This document shows positions 30,659 to 39,808 of a stretch of DNA of 64,000 nucleotides, one piece after another. Position numbers and translations under genes: made by a program. Below the pieces are notes generated by a model that did no database searches, was not told the origin of the DNA, and saw nothing but the letters and a program-made list of their open reading frames with translations. Positions within the stretch are counted from its first letter, which is position 1; each line of letters opens with the position of its first letter. The DNA is from Dickeya oryzae (GTDB lineage: Bacteria; Pseudomonadota; Gammaproteobacteria; Enterobacterales; Enterobacteriaceae): contig NZ_SULL01000014.1 of NCBI RefSeq assembly GCF_009372235.1, forward strand, positions 62,001 through 126,000, given 5' to 3'.

Positions 30659-30691
30659 CAGCCGGCAGTCAACGCTGCCGGCTGTTTTTTT
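30659..30691 (+). terminator. Intrinsic terminator of znuA-mepM
   Basis: CAGCCGGCAG-TCAACG-CTGCCGGCTG followed by seven T. Confidence 0.95.
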
Positions 30692-30787
30692 ATCGCGTAC
30701 GGGTAAATGTCAGGCCAGTGCGTGTTCAATTGCAAAACATCGGGTAGCGATTATCATTAACCCGATTTTGTAATGAAGAGTGGTTGC

Positions 30788-31774
30788 ATGGAACAAGAAA
30801 AGAAAGAAAGAAAAACCAACGCTGAATTCATTCCACAGTTTACGTCGGCTTTTTTGTATCCGCGTTACTGGGGAATTTGGCTGGTGGTCGGGGTGATGGT
30901 GCTGCTGGTATGTATTCCAGCTCGTCTGCGCGATCCTATCCTGGGGACGCTAGGTCGGTGGGTAGGGAGATTGTCCAAAGGTGCCAGACGGCGCGCACGC
31001 ATCAATTTGTTGTTATGCATGCCGCAACTGACGGAAAGCGAACGCGAGCATATTATCGATCAAATGTTTGCGACCGCGCCGCAAGCGATGTTGATGATGG
31101 TGGAACTGGCGATATTACCGGCCAGCCGCGCTTATCGTCGCGTTCGCTGGCACGGTATGGAGATTGTCGATGCGTTGCGGGAGCAGCAGCGTAATATTAT
31201 TTTCATGGTGCCACATGGCTGGGCTGTCGATATCCCGGCGATGCTGATGAGCTGGCAAGGTCAGAAAATGGCGGCCATGATGCACAATCAGAAAAACCCG
31301 CTACAGGATTATTTGTGGAATACCTTGCGCCGTCGTTTTGGTGGTCGTCTGCATACCCGTAATGATGGAATCAAGCCGTTTATTGGTTCGGTGCGCGAAG
31401 GGTATTGGGGGTATTATCTGCCAGATCAGGATCATGGCGCAGAGCATAGCGAGTTCGTCGATTTCTTTGCGACCTATAAAGCGACACTCCCTGCTATTGG
31501 CCGTTTGATGAAGGTCTGCCGGGCTGAAATCGTACCGCTGTTTCCGGTTTATAACGGCAAAACGTCACAACTGGATATCTACATTCGCCCGCCAATGAGC
31601 GATATTAGTGGTGCAGACGATCATACTATCGCCCGTCGTATGAATGAAGAAGTTGAGCATCTGGTGACGCCGAATCCTGAGCAGTACACCTGGATTCTGA
31701 AGCTGTTGAAAACCCGCAAACCGGGGGAAACTGAACCCTATTTGCGCAAAGATTTGTACCCACGCAAGAAATAA
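30788..31774 (+). CDS. lpxM: Lipid A acyltransferase LpxM (MsbB)
   Basis: Inner-membrane acyltransferase adding the last (myristoyl) chain to lipid A. 328 residues from MEQEKKERKTNAEFIPQFTS, with one N-terminal membrane helix (~30-47) and the catalytic HX4D motif at H143-GWAV-D148. Strong family blocks are FATAPQAMLMMVELAILP, RRRFGGRLHTRNDGIKPFIG and DQDHGAEHSEFVDFFATYKA. I chose ATG at 30788 because GAAGAG lies upstream and E. coli begins here; ATG at 30773 is an alternative. Confidence 0.95.
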   Translation: MEQEKKERKTNAEFIPQFTSAFLYPRYWGIWLVVGVMVLLVCIPARLRDPILGTLGRWVGRLSKGARRRARINLLLCMPQLTESEREHIIDQMFATAPQAMLMMVELAILPASRAYRRVRWHGMEIVDALREQQRNIIFMVPHGWAVDIPAMLMSWQGQKMAAMMHNQKNPLQDYLWNTLRRRFGGRLHTRNDGIKPFIGSVREGYWGYYLPDQDHGAEHSEFVDFFATYKATLPAIGRLMKVCRAEIVPLFPVYNGKTSQLDIYIRPPMSDISGADDHTIARRMNEEVEHLVTPNPEQYTWILKLLKTRKPGETEPYLRKDLYPRKK

Positions 31775-31800
31775 ATCACTCGCGTGGTTTAAGCGCACAG

Positions 31801-31837
31801 CCAATAAGGGCGATACCAGTGGTATCGCCCTTATTGG
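31801..31837 (+). terminator. Perfect 17-bp hairpin after lpxM
   Basis: CCAATAAGGGCGATACC-AGT-GGTATCGCCCTTATTGG is a perfect inverted repeat with a three-base loop. The downstream sequence is TCTTCACC, without a T run, so it is a strong 3' stabiliser or atypical terminator. Confidence 0.6.
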
Positions 31838-32186
31838 TCTTCACCAGGTATAGGTCATCTTATCTGCGTTTTTAAGATGCTATTTTTGTGTTGTGTACCC
31901 AACACATAGGCGTCCGGTACATAAGACTCGGCAGGAAATACATAATCTGTAACAGTTAACCTCTTCTTAATTTAGTAACTGCTGGAACTTATAAAAAAAC
32001 TTAAAAATAGCGTTGAATGTCGTTCTTTTTTTCTCAGACTATTCCATATTCTTTTTATTATCGCTTTTGATTTAATAACCCCCGAAGCCGCTCTGTTATG
32101 ACTTCAACCGTTAGCCACCATAAATAATGCGAGATTGCTTATTTAATTCCGGCTAATAAAAAAATTTCTGCTGAAGGATTTCAACC
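31838..32186. other. AT-rich intergenic region before the 134-aa secreted protein
   Basis: About 350 bases, very AT-rich from 31960 to 32180. It contains the promoter for the next gene, but I cannot single out a convincing -35/-10 pair. No gene is seen. Confidence 0.4.
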
Positions 32187-32591
32187 ATGAATCTGAAACC
32201 ACTGTTTTTAGGCGTTTTACTGGCAACGACTTATGTAACTGCCAACGCAGCGACCACCACGGTGGAAAAAAGTGCAACTAACGCCCCGGCAACCAGTACG
32301 ACACCCGCATCGGCGGAATCTTCACTGGGTAAGGCGGTGGATAAAGCCAACACGGACGCAGCCAAACGGGCAGAGCTTGACGCATCGGCCGTGAAAGCCA
32401 ATGCTCGTGGGGATGCAACTATAAAACCTGAAAAGGCCACGGCACAAACACAAACGAAAACTGAAGAGAAGTCGGCGAAGAAGGTGGTGAAAAAACATCA
32501 TACTGATAGCGCTAATACCAGGGAAAAAACGAAAGCCAGTACCGGAGAAAAACAGGACGACATAAAAAACACCACCACGAATGCCCAATAA
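32187..32591 (+). CDS. Small secreted low-complexity protein, 134 aa
   Basis: It has a clear signal peptide (MNLKPLFLGVLLATTYVTAN then A/TT; cleavage near residue 22). The mature part is disordered and rich in Ala, Thr and Lys, with repeated TEEKSAKKV, HHTDSANTREKTKAS and GEKQDD segments, ending NTTTNAQ. There is no Cys. The composition recalls the acid-shock periplasmic protein Asr (basic, Ala/Lys/Thr-rich), but I do not see a true match. ATG at 32187 follows GAAGGA. It is a lone gene in an AT-rich neighbourhood. Confidence 0.7.
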   Translation: MNLKPLFLGVLLATTYVTANAATTTVEKSATNAPATSTTPASAESSLGKAVDKANTDAAKRAELDASAVKANARGDATIKPEKATAQTQTKTEEKSAKKVVKKHHTDSANTREKTKASTGEKQDDIKNTTTNAQ

Positions 32592-32676
32592 AACGTCCGT
32601 TAGTCAATAAACAATAAGATGAACATCACGCAATAATAAAAGAAACAGTAGTGTTTGCGCAGATGGCAATAATTTA

Positions 32677-32753
32677 CCGGTCAGGAAATAGCGATAGGTG
32701 TTATGGCAATGAAGTCCAATTTGCCAGATAACCAGAACGCTATTCCTGACCGG
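32677..32753. repeat. 77-nt fold-back (inverted repeat) element
   Basis: CCGGTCAGGAAATAGCG at the left and CGCTATTCCTGACCGG at the right pair over 16 base pairs with one bulged A. Inside, GGTGTTATGGCAA and TTTGCCAGATAACC pair imperfectly, so the whole segment folds into a long hairpin. It could be a miniature palindromic element or a structured RNA. Confidence 0.7.
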
Positions 32754-32755
32754 CG

Positions 32756-32820
32756 TTATACCCAAAATAATTTGAGTAATGCAGCCACACACCTGCAACT
32801 CGGCGTATGAAGGGGATATA
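32756..32820. repeat. Internally deleted enterobacterial intergenic palindromic repeat
   Basis: TATACCCAAAATAATTTGAG and, after a gap, GCAGCCACACACCTGCAACT followed by a GTATGAAGGGGATATA end resemble the two termini of a widespread ~130-bp enterobacterial intergenic repeat (its left end as I recall reads TATACCCAAAATAATTCGAG). The middle is missing here. The assignment is from memory. Confidence 0.5.
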
Positions 32821-32847
32821 TCCCTTTTGGATGAAAGCTTGGTTTTT

Positions 32848-32970
32848 ATGAATAAATTATTTTTATGTCTTGCGTTACTGACTGCACATATTCCTTTTTC
32901 CCAGGCGGAGAGTTGTCGCGCCAATCGCTCTGGTGGGCTGGATAGCGAGCCTGTGGTGGGGGCACGTTAA
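32848..32970 (+). CDS. Putative 40-aa secreted peptide
   Basis: The frame encodes MNKLFLCLALLTAHIPFSQA, a convincing signal peptide, then a 20-residue mature peptide beginning ESCRANRSGG and ending VVGAR. There is no clear Shine-Dalgarno before ATG at 32848. It may be a real secreted peptide or the 5' remnant of a longer gene. Confidence 0.3.
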   Translation: MNKLFLCLALLTAHIPFSQAESCRANRSGGLDSEPVVGAR

Positions 32971-33027
32971 CCCGACGCGGATCAGGCAAAAACGAACGCA
33001 AGGCAGAGGGTGCGTTGGTGAATGAGT

Positions 33028-33063
33028 AAAAAAACGGGGCAGCTAACGCTGCCCCGTTTTTTT
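33028..33063. terminator. Bidirectional terminator before pykA
   Basis: AAAAAACGGGGCAGC-TAAC-GCTGCCCCGTTTTTTT: an 11-base-pair GC stem flanked by A and T runs, able to stop transcription in both directions, including pykA from the right. Confidence 0.92.
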
Positions 33064-33123
33064 ACTATCTAAGAATGCACGATAGTGTGATTACCGGGTA
33101 TCACCGGCGTTGCCTATAGGCGG

Positions 33124-34566
33124 TTATTCAACCCGCAGTACGCGCACAGTATTGGTGGTTCCGACCGTTCCCATCACGTCCCCTTGGGTCACGATAACCA
33201 GATCGCCGGAGACCAGGAAGCCTTTGTCACGCAGCAGCAGTACCGCATCATTAGCCGCAGCGACGCCATCGGTATAGCTGGTGAACTGCACCGGAGTGAC
33301 ACCACGGTACAAGGCAGTCAGGTTAAGGGTATGCTCATGACGCGACATAGCGAAAATCGGCAGGCCTGAACTGATGCGGGACATCATCAATGCGGTGCGG
33401 CCGGATTCGGTCATGGCGATAATCGCGGTAACACCGTTAAGGTGGTTGGCCGCATACATAGCGGACATGGCGATCGACTCTTCCACGTTATCGAACTGCA
33501 CATCAAGGCGGTGTTTGGAGACATTAATGCTGGGGATTTTTTCTGCGCCCAGACACACTTTAGCCATAGCGGCAACCGTCTCGGCTGGGTACTGACCCGC
33601 CGCGGTTTCTGCAGAGAGCATCACGGCATCGGTGCCGTCGAGTACGGCGTTGGCGACGTCCATCACTTCCGCGCGGGTTGGCATCGGATTGGTGATCATC
33701 GACTCCATCATCTGTGTTGCCGTAATAACGGCACGGTTCAACTGACGAGCACGGCGAATCAGTTTTTTCTGGATACCGACCAGCTCCGGGTCACCGATTT
33801 CTACGCCCAGATCACCACGAGCAACCATGACCACATCAGAAGCAAGGATAATGTCGTCCATCGCTTCATCCGTTGATACGGCTTCTGCACGTTCTACTTT
33901 CGACACAATTTTGGCGTTGCTGCCAGCTTCGCGAGCCAGACGACGGGCATAGTGCAAGTCTTCGCCAGTACGAGGGAAGGAGACAGCCAGGAAATCTACA
34001 CCGATTTTGGCCGCGGTAACGATGTCCGCTTTATCTTTTTCTGTTAACGCTTCCGCCGACAGGCCGCCACCGAGTTTGTTGATGCCTTTGTTGTTAGACA
34101 ACGGGCCGCCGACAGTGACTTCGGTGAACACTTTCATGCCATCGACTGCCAGTACTTTTAACTGCACACGGCCATCATCCAGCAGCAGAATATCGCCTGG
34201 AACCACATCGTTGGGTAATCCTTTATAGTCGATACCCACTCTCTCTTTGTCGCCTTCGCCTTTTTCCAGGTTGGCATCCAGCAGGAACTTGTCGCCGACA
34301 TTCAGGAAAATTTTCCCTTCTTTGAAGGTCGATACACGAATTTTGGGCCCCTGAAGATCACCCAGAATGGCAACATGGCGGCCAAGTTTAGCTGCGATTT
34401 CGCGAACTTTGTCGACCCGCAGAAGATGGTCTTCCGGCGTACCGTGAGAAAAGTTCAGGCGGACTACGTTTGCGCCTGCGGCAATGACCTTTTCCAGATT
34501 ATTGTCGCGGTCCGTAGCCGGCCCCAGCGTGGTAACGATTTTGGTTCTTCTGAGCCGTCTGGACAT
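33124..34566 (-). CDS. pykA: Pyruvate kinase II
   Basis: Converts phosphoenolpyruvate and ADP to pyruvate and ATP. 480 residues as in E. coli PykA, starting [20 protein letters not shown]. Substrate and metal residues lie in [35 protein letters not shown] and [12 protein letters not shown]; the catalytic Thr region is [20 protein letters not shown]. The start at 34566 is preferred over a 20-residue longer frame because the conserved N-terminus begins there. It is adjacent to hexR and zwf, as in E. coli. Confidence 0.97.
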   Translation of the reverse strand: MSRRLRRTKIVTTLGPATDRDNNLEKVIAAGANVVRLNFSHGTPEDHLLRVDKVREIAAKLGRHVAILGDLQGPKIRVSTFKEGKIFLNVGDKFLLDANLEKGEGDKERVGIDYKGLPNDVVPGDILLLDDGRVQLKVLAVDGMKVFTEVTVGGPLSNNKGINKLGGGLSAEALTEKDKADIVTAAKIGVDFLAVSFPRTGEDLHYARRLAREAGSNAKIVSKVERAEAVSTDEAMDDIILASDVVMVARGDLGVEIGDPELVGIQKKLIRRARQLNRAVITATQMMESMITNPMPTRAEVMDVANAVLDGTDAVMLSAETAAGQYPAETVAAMAKVCLGAEKIPSINVSKHRLDVQFDNVEESIAMSAMYAANHLNGVTAIIAMTESGRTALMMSRISSGLPIFAMSRHEHTLNLTALYRGVTPVQFTSYTDGVAAANDAVLLLRDKGFLVSGDLVIVTQGDVMGTVGTTNTVRVLRVE

Positions 34567-34750
34567 GTATAACTCCGTTGACTGGTGAAGCTGTTGTAAT
34601 GTGGTAATGCCGTCAGGCGAGGGCATGGTATAGCGCTGTTTTTGCCGCTCTGCACTGTCCGGATGCCGCGCCTGTAGTTATGATTGGGCGACAGGTTGGC
34701 CTTATCATCGATATCACACCTTGCCACCCGATGTTGATGTTATAGCATAA

Positions 34751-35620
34751 TTAGTTGAACGGGTTGCTGAATCGTTCTTCCTTATCAAATCTCGATTCGC
34801 GCAATGCTTCCTTGACCCGCTTCAAGTTATCGCGGAATTTTGCACCGCGCCGCAGAGTAAAACCGGTTGCCAGCACATCGATCAGTGTCAACTGTGCGAT
34901 ACGCGATACCATCGGCATATAAACATCGGTATCTTCCGGGACATCAACCTGCAAGACCAGCGAGGCTTCGCGAGAAAGCGGGGAACCTTCCGAGGTAATG
35001 GCGATCACGGTTGCGTCGTTTTCCCGTGCCAGCCGTGCCACCTCCACCAGGCTTTTCGTGCGCCCGGTGTGGGAAATCAGCACCACCACGTCGCCCTCGC
35101 CAGAGTTCATGCAGCTCATGCGCTGCATAACCAGGTCGTCAAAGTAAACCACGGGAATATTGAAGCGAAAAAACTTGTTCATTGCATCGTGGGCTACCGC
35201 CGCCGAGGCACCAAATCCGAAGAAGGAAATTTTGCGCGCCTGGGTAAGCAGATCTACCGCACGGTTGATGGCCTGGATATCCAGGGATGATTTCACTTGT
35301 TCCAACGCAGCCATGGTGGATTCGAAAATCTTGCTGGTGTAAGACTCTACCGAGTCGTCTTCCTCCACGTTGCGGTTCACGTAAGGCGTACCATTAGCCA
35401 GGCTTTGCGCCAGATGCAGTTTAAAATCGGGAAACCCTTTGGTGTCCAGACGACGGCAGAAGCGGTTAACAGTAGGCTCGCTGACCTCAGCCATACCGGC
35501 CAGAGTGGCGATACTGGAGTGGATGGCTGTCTGTGGTGAGGCAAGAATAACCTCCGCCACCTTTCGTTCTGACTTGCTCAACAGCTCCAGATGACTCTGG
35601 ATTTTTTCCAGCATATTCAT
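34751..35620 (-). CDS. hexR: HexR, RpiR-family transcription regulator
   Basis: Regulator of central carbon genes (zwf, eda, edd, gap and others); KDPG binding releases it from DNA. 289 residues starting MNMLEKIQSHLELLSKSERK. An N-terminal HTH_6 domain (~1-75; EVSEPTVNRFCRRLDTKGFP) is followed by a C-terminal SIS domain (~125-260) with ISFFGFGASAAVAHDAMNKF and VVLISHTGRTKSLVEVARLA. It is divergent from zwf, which has a HexR operator in its promoter. Confidence 0.97.
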   Translation of the reverse strand: MNMLEKIQSHLELLSKSERKVAEVILASPQTAIHSSIATLAGMAEVSEPTVNRFCRRLDTKGFPDFKLHLAQSLANGTPYVNRNVEEDDSVESYTSKIFESTMAALEQVKSSLDIQAINRAVDLLTQARKISFFGFGASAAVAHDAMNKFFRFNIPVVYFDDLVMQRMSCMNSGEGDVVVLISHTGRTKSLVEVARLARENDATVIAITSEGSPLSREASLVLQVDVPEDTDVYMPMVSRIAQLTLIDVLATGFTLRRGAKFRDNLKRVKEALRESRFDKEERFSNPFN

Positions 35621-35945
35621 ATGACAACGACCATCTATGGTATTTTGGATTTCAGCCAAAGGTGAAACCGATGCGGATTTTGTGAAATATACTACGAGCC
35701 CGCTACGGTTGGCAGAGGTGGACACACCCAGTCATCGGCTTTTTTTGTCAGAACATGATGTGTGTCTAACTTTCAGAACGGTAACTGGCTGTCAGAAACG
35801 ATGGAAAATTTCTCTTTTAGGCGGATGCCAGACTCGTTTCCTTCATCGGCACAACAGGTTCTGAGGCCTTATGGTATCAGAATCAGTCGATAATGTGGTT
35901 TTCTTACGGGTTTACTGGCTTGCGTCAAAAAGAGTACATTATTGA

Positions 35946-35960
35946 TGTAATAAAATTACA
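35946..35960 (+). promoter_or_regulatory. HexR operator in the zwf promoter
   Basis: TGTAATAAAATTACA matches the known HexR consensus TGTARTTWWAYTACA closely (TGTAA-N5-TTACA). It is 25 bases upstream of the zwf start codon. Confidence 0.88.
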
Positions 35961-35985
35961 GCGTCCTGCAATGAGGAGATTGAAA

Positions 35986-37461
35986 ATGGCGGTAACGTCA
36001 ACAGCCCAGGCGTGTGACCTGGTTATTTTCGGTGCGAAGGGCGATCTTGCGCGCCGTAAATTGCTGCCTTCACTGTATCAACTAGAAAAAGCAGGCCATA
36101 TTCATCCAGAAACCCGCATCATCGGTGTCGGGCGTGCGGCGTGGGACCGCGACACGTATGTTGGTGTGGTGCGCGAAGCGCTGGAAACCTTTCTCAAAGA
36201 GCCGCTTGATGCTGCGTTATGGGCAACATTGAGCAGCCGCCTCGACTTCTGCAACCTTGATGTGGAAGACACCGAGGGGTTCAGTCGGCTGGGAACGATG
36301 CTCGATCAGCAAAATCGTACCACCATCAACTATTTCGCCATGCCGCCCAGCACATTCGGCGCTATCTGCCGTGGTTTGGGGAAAGCGGGTCTTAACAAAG
36401 AACCCGCCCGTGTGGTGATGGAAAAGCCGCTGGGTACCGATCTGGCATCCTCCCGGGTTATCAACAATCAGGTGGCGGAGTTCTTTAACGAGTGCCAGGT
36501 CTACCGTATCGACCACTACCTTGGCAAAGAAACTGTGCTGAATTTGCTGGCGCTGCGTTTTGCCAACTCCCTGTTCGCCAACAACTGGGATAACCGCACT
36601 ATCGATCACGTGCAGATTACCGTGGCCGAAGAGGTGGGGATTGAAGGGCGCTGGGGGTATTTCGACAAAGCAGGCCAGATGCGCGACATGATCCAAAACC
36701 ATCTGTTGCAAATTCTGACCATGATTGCCATGTCGCCGCCAGCGGACCTGAGCACTGATCGCATCCGCGATGAAAAGGTGAAAGTGCTGCGCTCATTACG
36801 CCGTATCGATCGCTCTAATGTGCATGACTTAACCGTGCGTGGTCAGTACACCAGCGGCTTTGTGCAGGGCAAAAAAGTACCTGGCTACCTGGAAGAAGAG
36901 GGAGCCAACAAGGCTAGCAATACCGAAACGTTTGTCGCGATTCGTGTTGATATCGACGACTGGCGTTGGTCCGGCGTGCCGTTCTATTTGCGTACCGGCA
37001 AGCGTTTGCCGTCGAAATGTTCAGAAGTGGTGGTTTACTTCAAAAACCCGGCACTCAATTTGTTCCATGACTCCTACCAGCAGTTACCACAGAACAAATT
37101 GATCATTCGCCTGCAGCCGGATGAAGGGGTCGAAATTCAGATCCTCAACAAGATCCCAGGGTTGGATCACAAACATCGGTTACAGACCACCAAGCTCGAC
37201 CTGAGTTTCTCCGAAACCTTTAATCAGCAACATCTGGCGGATGCTTACGAGCGGTTGTTGCTGGAAAGTATGCGCGGCATTCAGGCGCTGTTTGTACGTC
37301 GTGACGAGGTGGAAGAAGCCTGGAAATGGGTAGACTCCATTATGGATGCCTGGGCAATGGACAATGACTCTCCCAAGCCTTATCAGGCCGGGACCTGGGG
37401 ACCGGTGGCATCTGTCGCCATGATTACCCGTGATGGGCGTTCCTGGAACGAAGTGGAATAA
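35986..37461 (+). CDS. zwf: Glucose-6-phosphate dehydrogenase
   Basis: First enzyme of the oxidative pentose phosphate and Entner-Doudoroff routes, reducing NADP+. 491 residues as in E. coli. The coenzyme motif is GAKGDLA (16-22) and the substrate-binding/catalytic signature RIDHYLGKE is at 174-182. ATG at 35986 follows TGAGGAGATTGAAA; an upstream in-frame start would include the HexR operator and is rejected. Expression is probably under HexR control. Confidence 0.98.
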   Translation: MAVTSTAQACDLVIFGAKGDLARRKLLPSLYQLEKAGHIHPETRIIGVGRAAWDRDTYVGVVREALETFLKEPLDAALWATLSSRLDFCNLDVEDTEGFSRLGTMLDQQNRTTINYFAMPPSTFGAICRGLGKAGLNKEPARVVMEKPLGTDLASSRVINNQVAEFFNECQVYRIDHYLGKETVLNLLALRFANSLFANNWDNRTIDHVQITVAEEVGIEGRWGYFDKAGQMRDMIQNHLLQILTMIAMSPPADLSTDRIRDEKVKVLRSLRRIDRSNVHDLTVRGQYTSGFVQGKKVPGYLEEEGANKASNTETFVAIRVDIDDWRWSGVPFYLRTGKRLPSKCSEVVVYFKNPALNLFHDSYQQLPQNKLIIRLQPDEGVEIQILNKIPGLDHKHRLQTTKLDLSFSETFNQQHLADAYERLLLESMRGIQALFVRRDEVEEAWKWVDSIMDAWAMDNDSPKPYQAGTWGPVASVAMITRDGRSWNEVE

Positions 37462-37615
37462 CGCGGTTTTGCACTGCCGAAAGGCGGAGTGAGGCCGTTA
37501 GCATTTTTTTGGCTGACGGTGCGGTCGGACATCCGTGGGTAACTGCGGATCCCTGTGGCAGGGGCGCGCCAGATATTAATCAGTGCCCGTTGGGCATGAC
37601 TGGAGATTACCCTCG

Positions 37616-38257
37616 ATGAAAAACTGGAAAACCAGTGCGGAACAGATTCTGACAGCCGGTCCGGTTGTTCCTGTTATTGTAATTAACAAACTGGAACACG
37701 CGGTACCGATGGCGAAAGCCCTGGTAGCGGGTGGCATTCGTGTCCTGGAGTTGACGTTGCGTACCGACTGCGCGGTAGAGGCTATTCGCCTGATCGCACA
37801 GGAAGTGCCGGACGCTATCGTTGGCGCAGGTACCGTGACCAACCCACAGCAGCTGGCGGAAGTGACCGCAGCGGGTGCGCAGTTTGCCATCAGCCCCGGC
37901 CTGACCGAACCGTTATTAAAAGCAGCAACAGAAGGCACTATTCCGTTGATCCCTGGGATCAGCACCGTGTCTGAGCTGATGTTGGGGATGGACTACGGAT
38001 TACGTGAGTTTAAATTCTTCCCGGCTGAAGCGAATGGCGGTGTGAAGGCATTGCAGGCGATTGCCGGTCCGTTTGGCAAAATTCGCTTCTGCCCAACTGG
38101 CGGTATCTCACTGAAGAATTATCGTGAATATCTGGCGCTGAAAAGTGTGCTGTGTGTTGGTGGTTCCTGGCTGGTGCCTGCTGATGCGCTGGAAAGTGGT
38201 GACTACGACCGTATCACCGCGCTGGCGCGTGAAGCCGTTGCTGGCGCAACAGCCTGA
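37616..38257 (+). CDS. eda: KDPG/KHG aldolase
   Basis: Cleaves 2-keto-3-deoxy-6-phosphogluconate to pyruvate and glyceraldehyde 3-phosphate. 213 residues; the catalytic E45 (LELTLRT) and Schiff-base K133 ([12 protein letters not shown]) are in place. ATG at 37616 follows TGGAG. edd, which sits between zwf and eda in E. coli, is absent. In soft-rot bacteria this enzyme (KdgA) also completes pectin breakdown. No KdgR box is visible in the 154-base upstream gap. Confidence 0.97.
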   Translation: MKNWKTSAEQILTAGPVVPVIVINKLEHAVPMAKALVAGGIRVLELTLRTDCAVEAIRLIAQEVPDAIVGAGTVTNPQQLAEVTAAGAQFAISPGLTEPLLKAATEGTIPLIPGISTVSELMLGMDYGLREFKFFPAEANGGVKALQAIAGPFGKIRFCPTGGISLKNYREYLALKSVLCVGGSWLVPADALESGDYDRITALAREAVAGATA

Positions 38258-38281
38258 TAGCGTTATCCCTTTCTTCATACC

Positions 38282-38308
38282 AAAAAGCCCGCATCGCGGG
38301 CTTTTTTT
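38282..38308 (+). terminator. Bidirectional terminator between eda and purT
   Basis: AAAAAGCCCGC-ATC-GCGGGCTTTTTTT: the stem is flanked by A and T runs and sits between convergent genes. Confidence 0.95.
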
Positions 38309-38352
38309 GCATTCTGAATCGACGGGCCGACAGGCTGGCTTTATCGCAGGTC

Positions 38353-39531
38353 TCAGCCGCTTACACTGACGGCTGATGCACAGGATTTTGCCAGGTCTAC
38401 TGCTGCGTCTGTGTTGTCGGCTGTCGCCAGCGCAACCCCCATACGGCGGCGCCCGCTGATGTCTGGCTTGCCGAAGAGGCGAATCTGGGTATGCGGTTTC
38501 AGAGCCTGTTCCAGGCCTTGATAGCGCACATCATTGCTGGTCAGCTCTGGCAGGATAACCGCCGAAGCGGATGGTCCATACTGGCGGATAGCGCCGATCG
38601 GCAAGCCGAGAAACGCGCGGACATGCAAAGCGAACTCGGACAGATCTTGTGAAATGAGCGTCACCATACCGGTATCATGCGGGCGTGGCGAAACTTCACT
38701 GAAAATGACGTCATCGCCGCAAATAAACAGCTCCACGCCAAACAAACCGAACCCGCCCAGCGCTTTTACTACGTTGCCAGCAATCTCTTTAGCTCGCGAC
38801 AACGCCAGGTCGCTCATGTGCTGTGGCTGCCAGGATTCACGGTAATCGCCGTCTTCCTGACGGTGGCCGATAGGGTCACAGAAGTGCAGGCCGTCGGCGG
38901 CATGGATGGTCAATAATGTGATTTCGAAATCGAACTTCACCAGACCTTCGACAATCACTTTTCCGCCACCGGCCCGGCCGCCTTCCTGTGCATAGCGCCA
39001 GGCGTGATCCAATTGCTCCGGTGAACGAATAAGGCTCTGGCCTTTCCCTGAGGAACTCATGACGGGTTTGACGATGCAGGGAAAACCTAATTCCTCTGCA
39101 GCCTGACGAAATGCCGCTTCGTCGGCGGCAAAACGATAGCTGGATGTGGGTAACCCCAGCGTTTCTGCTGCCAACCGGCGGATACCTTCGCGATTCATGG
39201 TCAGGCGGGTGGCTTCAGCGCAAGGCACGACTCGCTGCCCTTGCTGTTCCAGAGCGACCAGCATATCGGTGGCGATAGCTTCGATCTCCGGCACGATATA
39301 GTCCGGGCGTTCCTGTAACACCAGCTGTTTTAATGCGTCACCGTCCAGCATATTGATGACATGGCTGCGGTGAGCGACTTGCATCGCCGGGGCATCAGCA
39401 TAGCGATCAACCGCAATCACCTCGATTCCCAAACGCTGACACTCAATCGCTACTTCTTTTCCCAGTTCACCGGAACCTAGCAGCATAACGCGAGTGGCGC
39501 CGGGACGCAGGGCTGTTCCCATTGTTAACAT
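38353..39531 (-). CDS. purT: Formate-dependent phosphoribosylglycinamide formyltransferase PurT
   Basis: Alternative third step of purine synthesis: forms FGAR from GAR, formate and ATP. 392 residues as in E. coli. ATP-grasp enzyme with [46 protein letters not shown] and [21 protein letters not shown] perfect PurR box lies 78 bases upstream. Confidence 0.98.
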   Translation of the reverse strand: MLTMGTALRPGATRVMLLGSGELGKEVAIECQRLGIEVIAVDRYADAPAMQVAHRSHVINMLDGDALKQLVLQERPDYIVPEIEAIATDMLVALEQQGQRVVPCAEATRLTMNREGIRRLAAETLGLPTSSYRFAADEAAFRQAAEELGFPCIVKPVMSSSGKGQSLIRSPEQLDHAWRYAQEGGRAGGGKVIVEGLVKFDFEITLLTIHAADGLHFCDPIGHRQEDGDYRESWQPQHMSDLALSRAKEIAGNVVKALGGFGLFGVELFICGDDVIFSEVSPRPHDTGMVTLISQDLSEFALHVRAFLGLPIGAIRQYGPSASAVILPELTSNDVRYQGLEQALKPHTQIRLFGKPDISGRRRMGVALATADNTDAAVDLAKSCASAVSVSG

Positions 39532-39608
39532 AACCTGATACCTGATGGTGTTGTGAAAAGAGGGGGTAAAAACGGGCGGACGATGGCCCGAACGTGGCCG
39601 CAGTATAA

Positions 39609-39624
39609 ACGAAAACGTTTGCGT
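39609..39624 (-). promoter_or_regulatory. PurR operator of purT
   Basis: On the minus strand this reads ACGCAAACGTTTTCGT, an exact match to the PurR consensus ACGCAAACGTTTTCNT. Confidence 0.92.
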
Positions 39625-39808
39625 TTGGCATCACTCGCGTACTGGTACGCAAAAGCGAGTGAAAATCCGTGCAGATCTCGGTACGAGCTGGATTCCCCTG
39701 CTGATTCATGACAGGCTTTGGGCATTTGCTGTTGCCCCATGGCTGGTGTGCCAGTGTGGGGCAGCGGTAAGGCAGAGTCTGACAAATGAATGGAAAGGAG
39801 TGATGTGC

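Noticed and set aside
37462-37615. KdgR operator upstream of eda
   Set aside because: No sequence resembling the AATGAAAC-N-GTTTCATT pattern is present in the gap.
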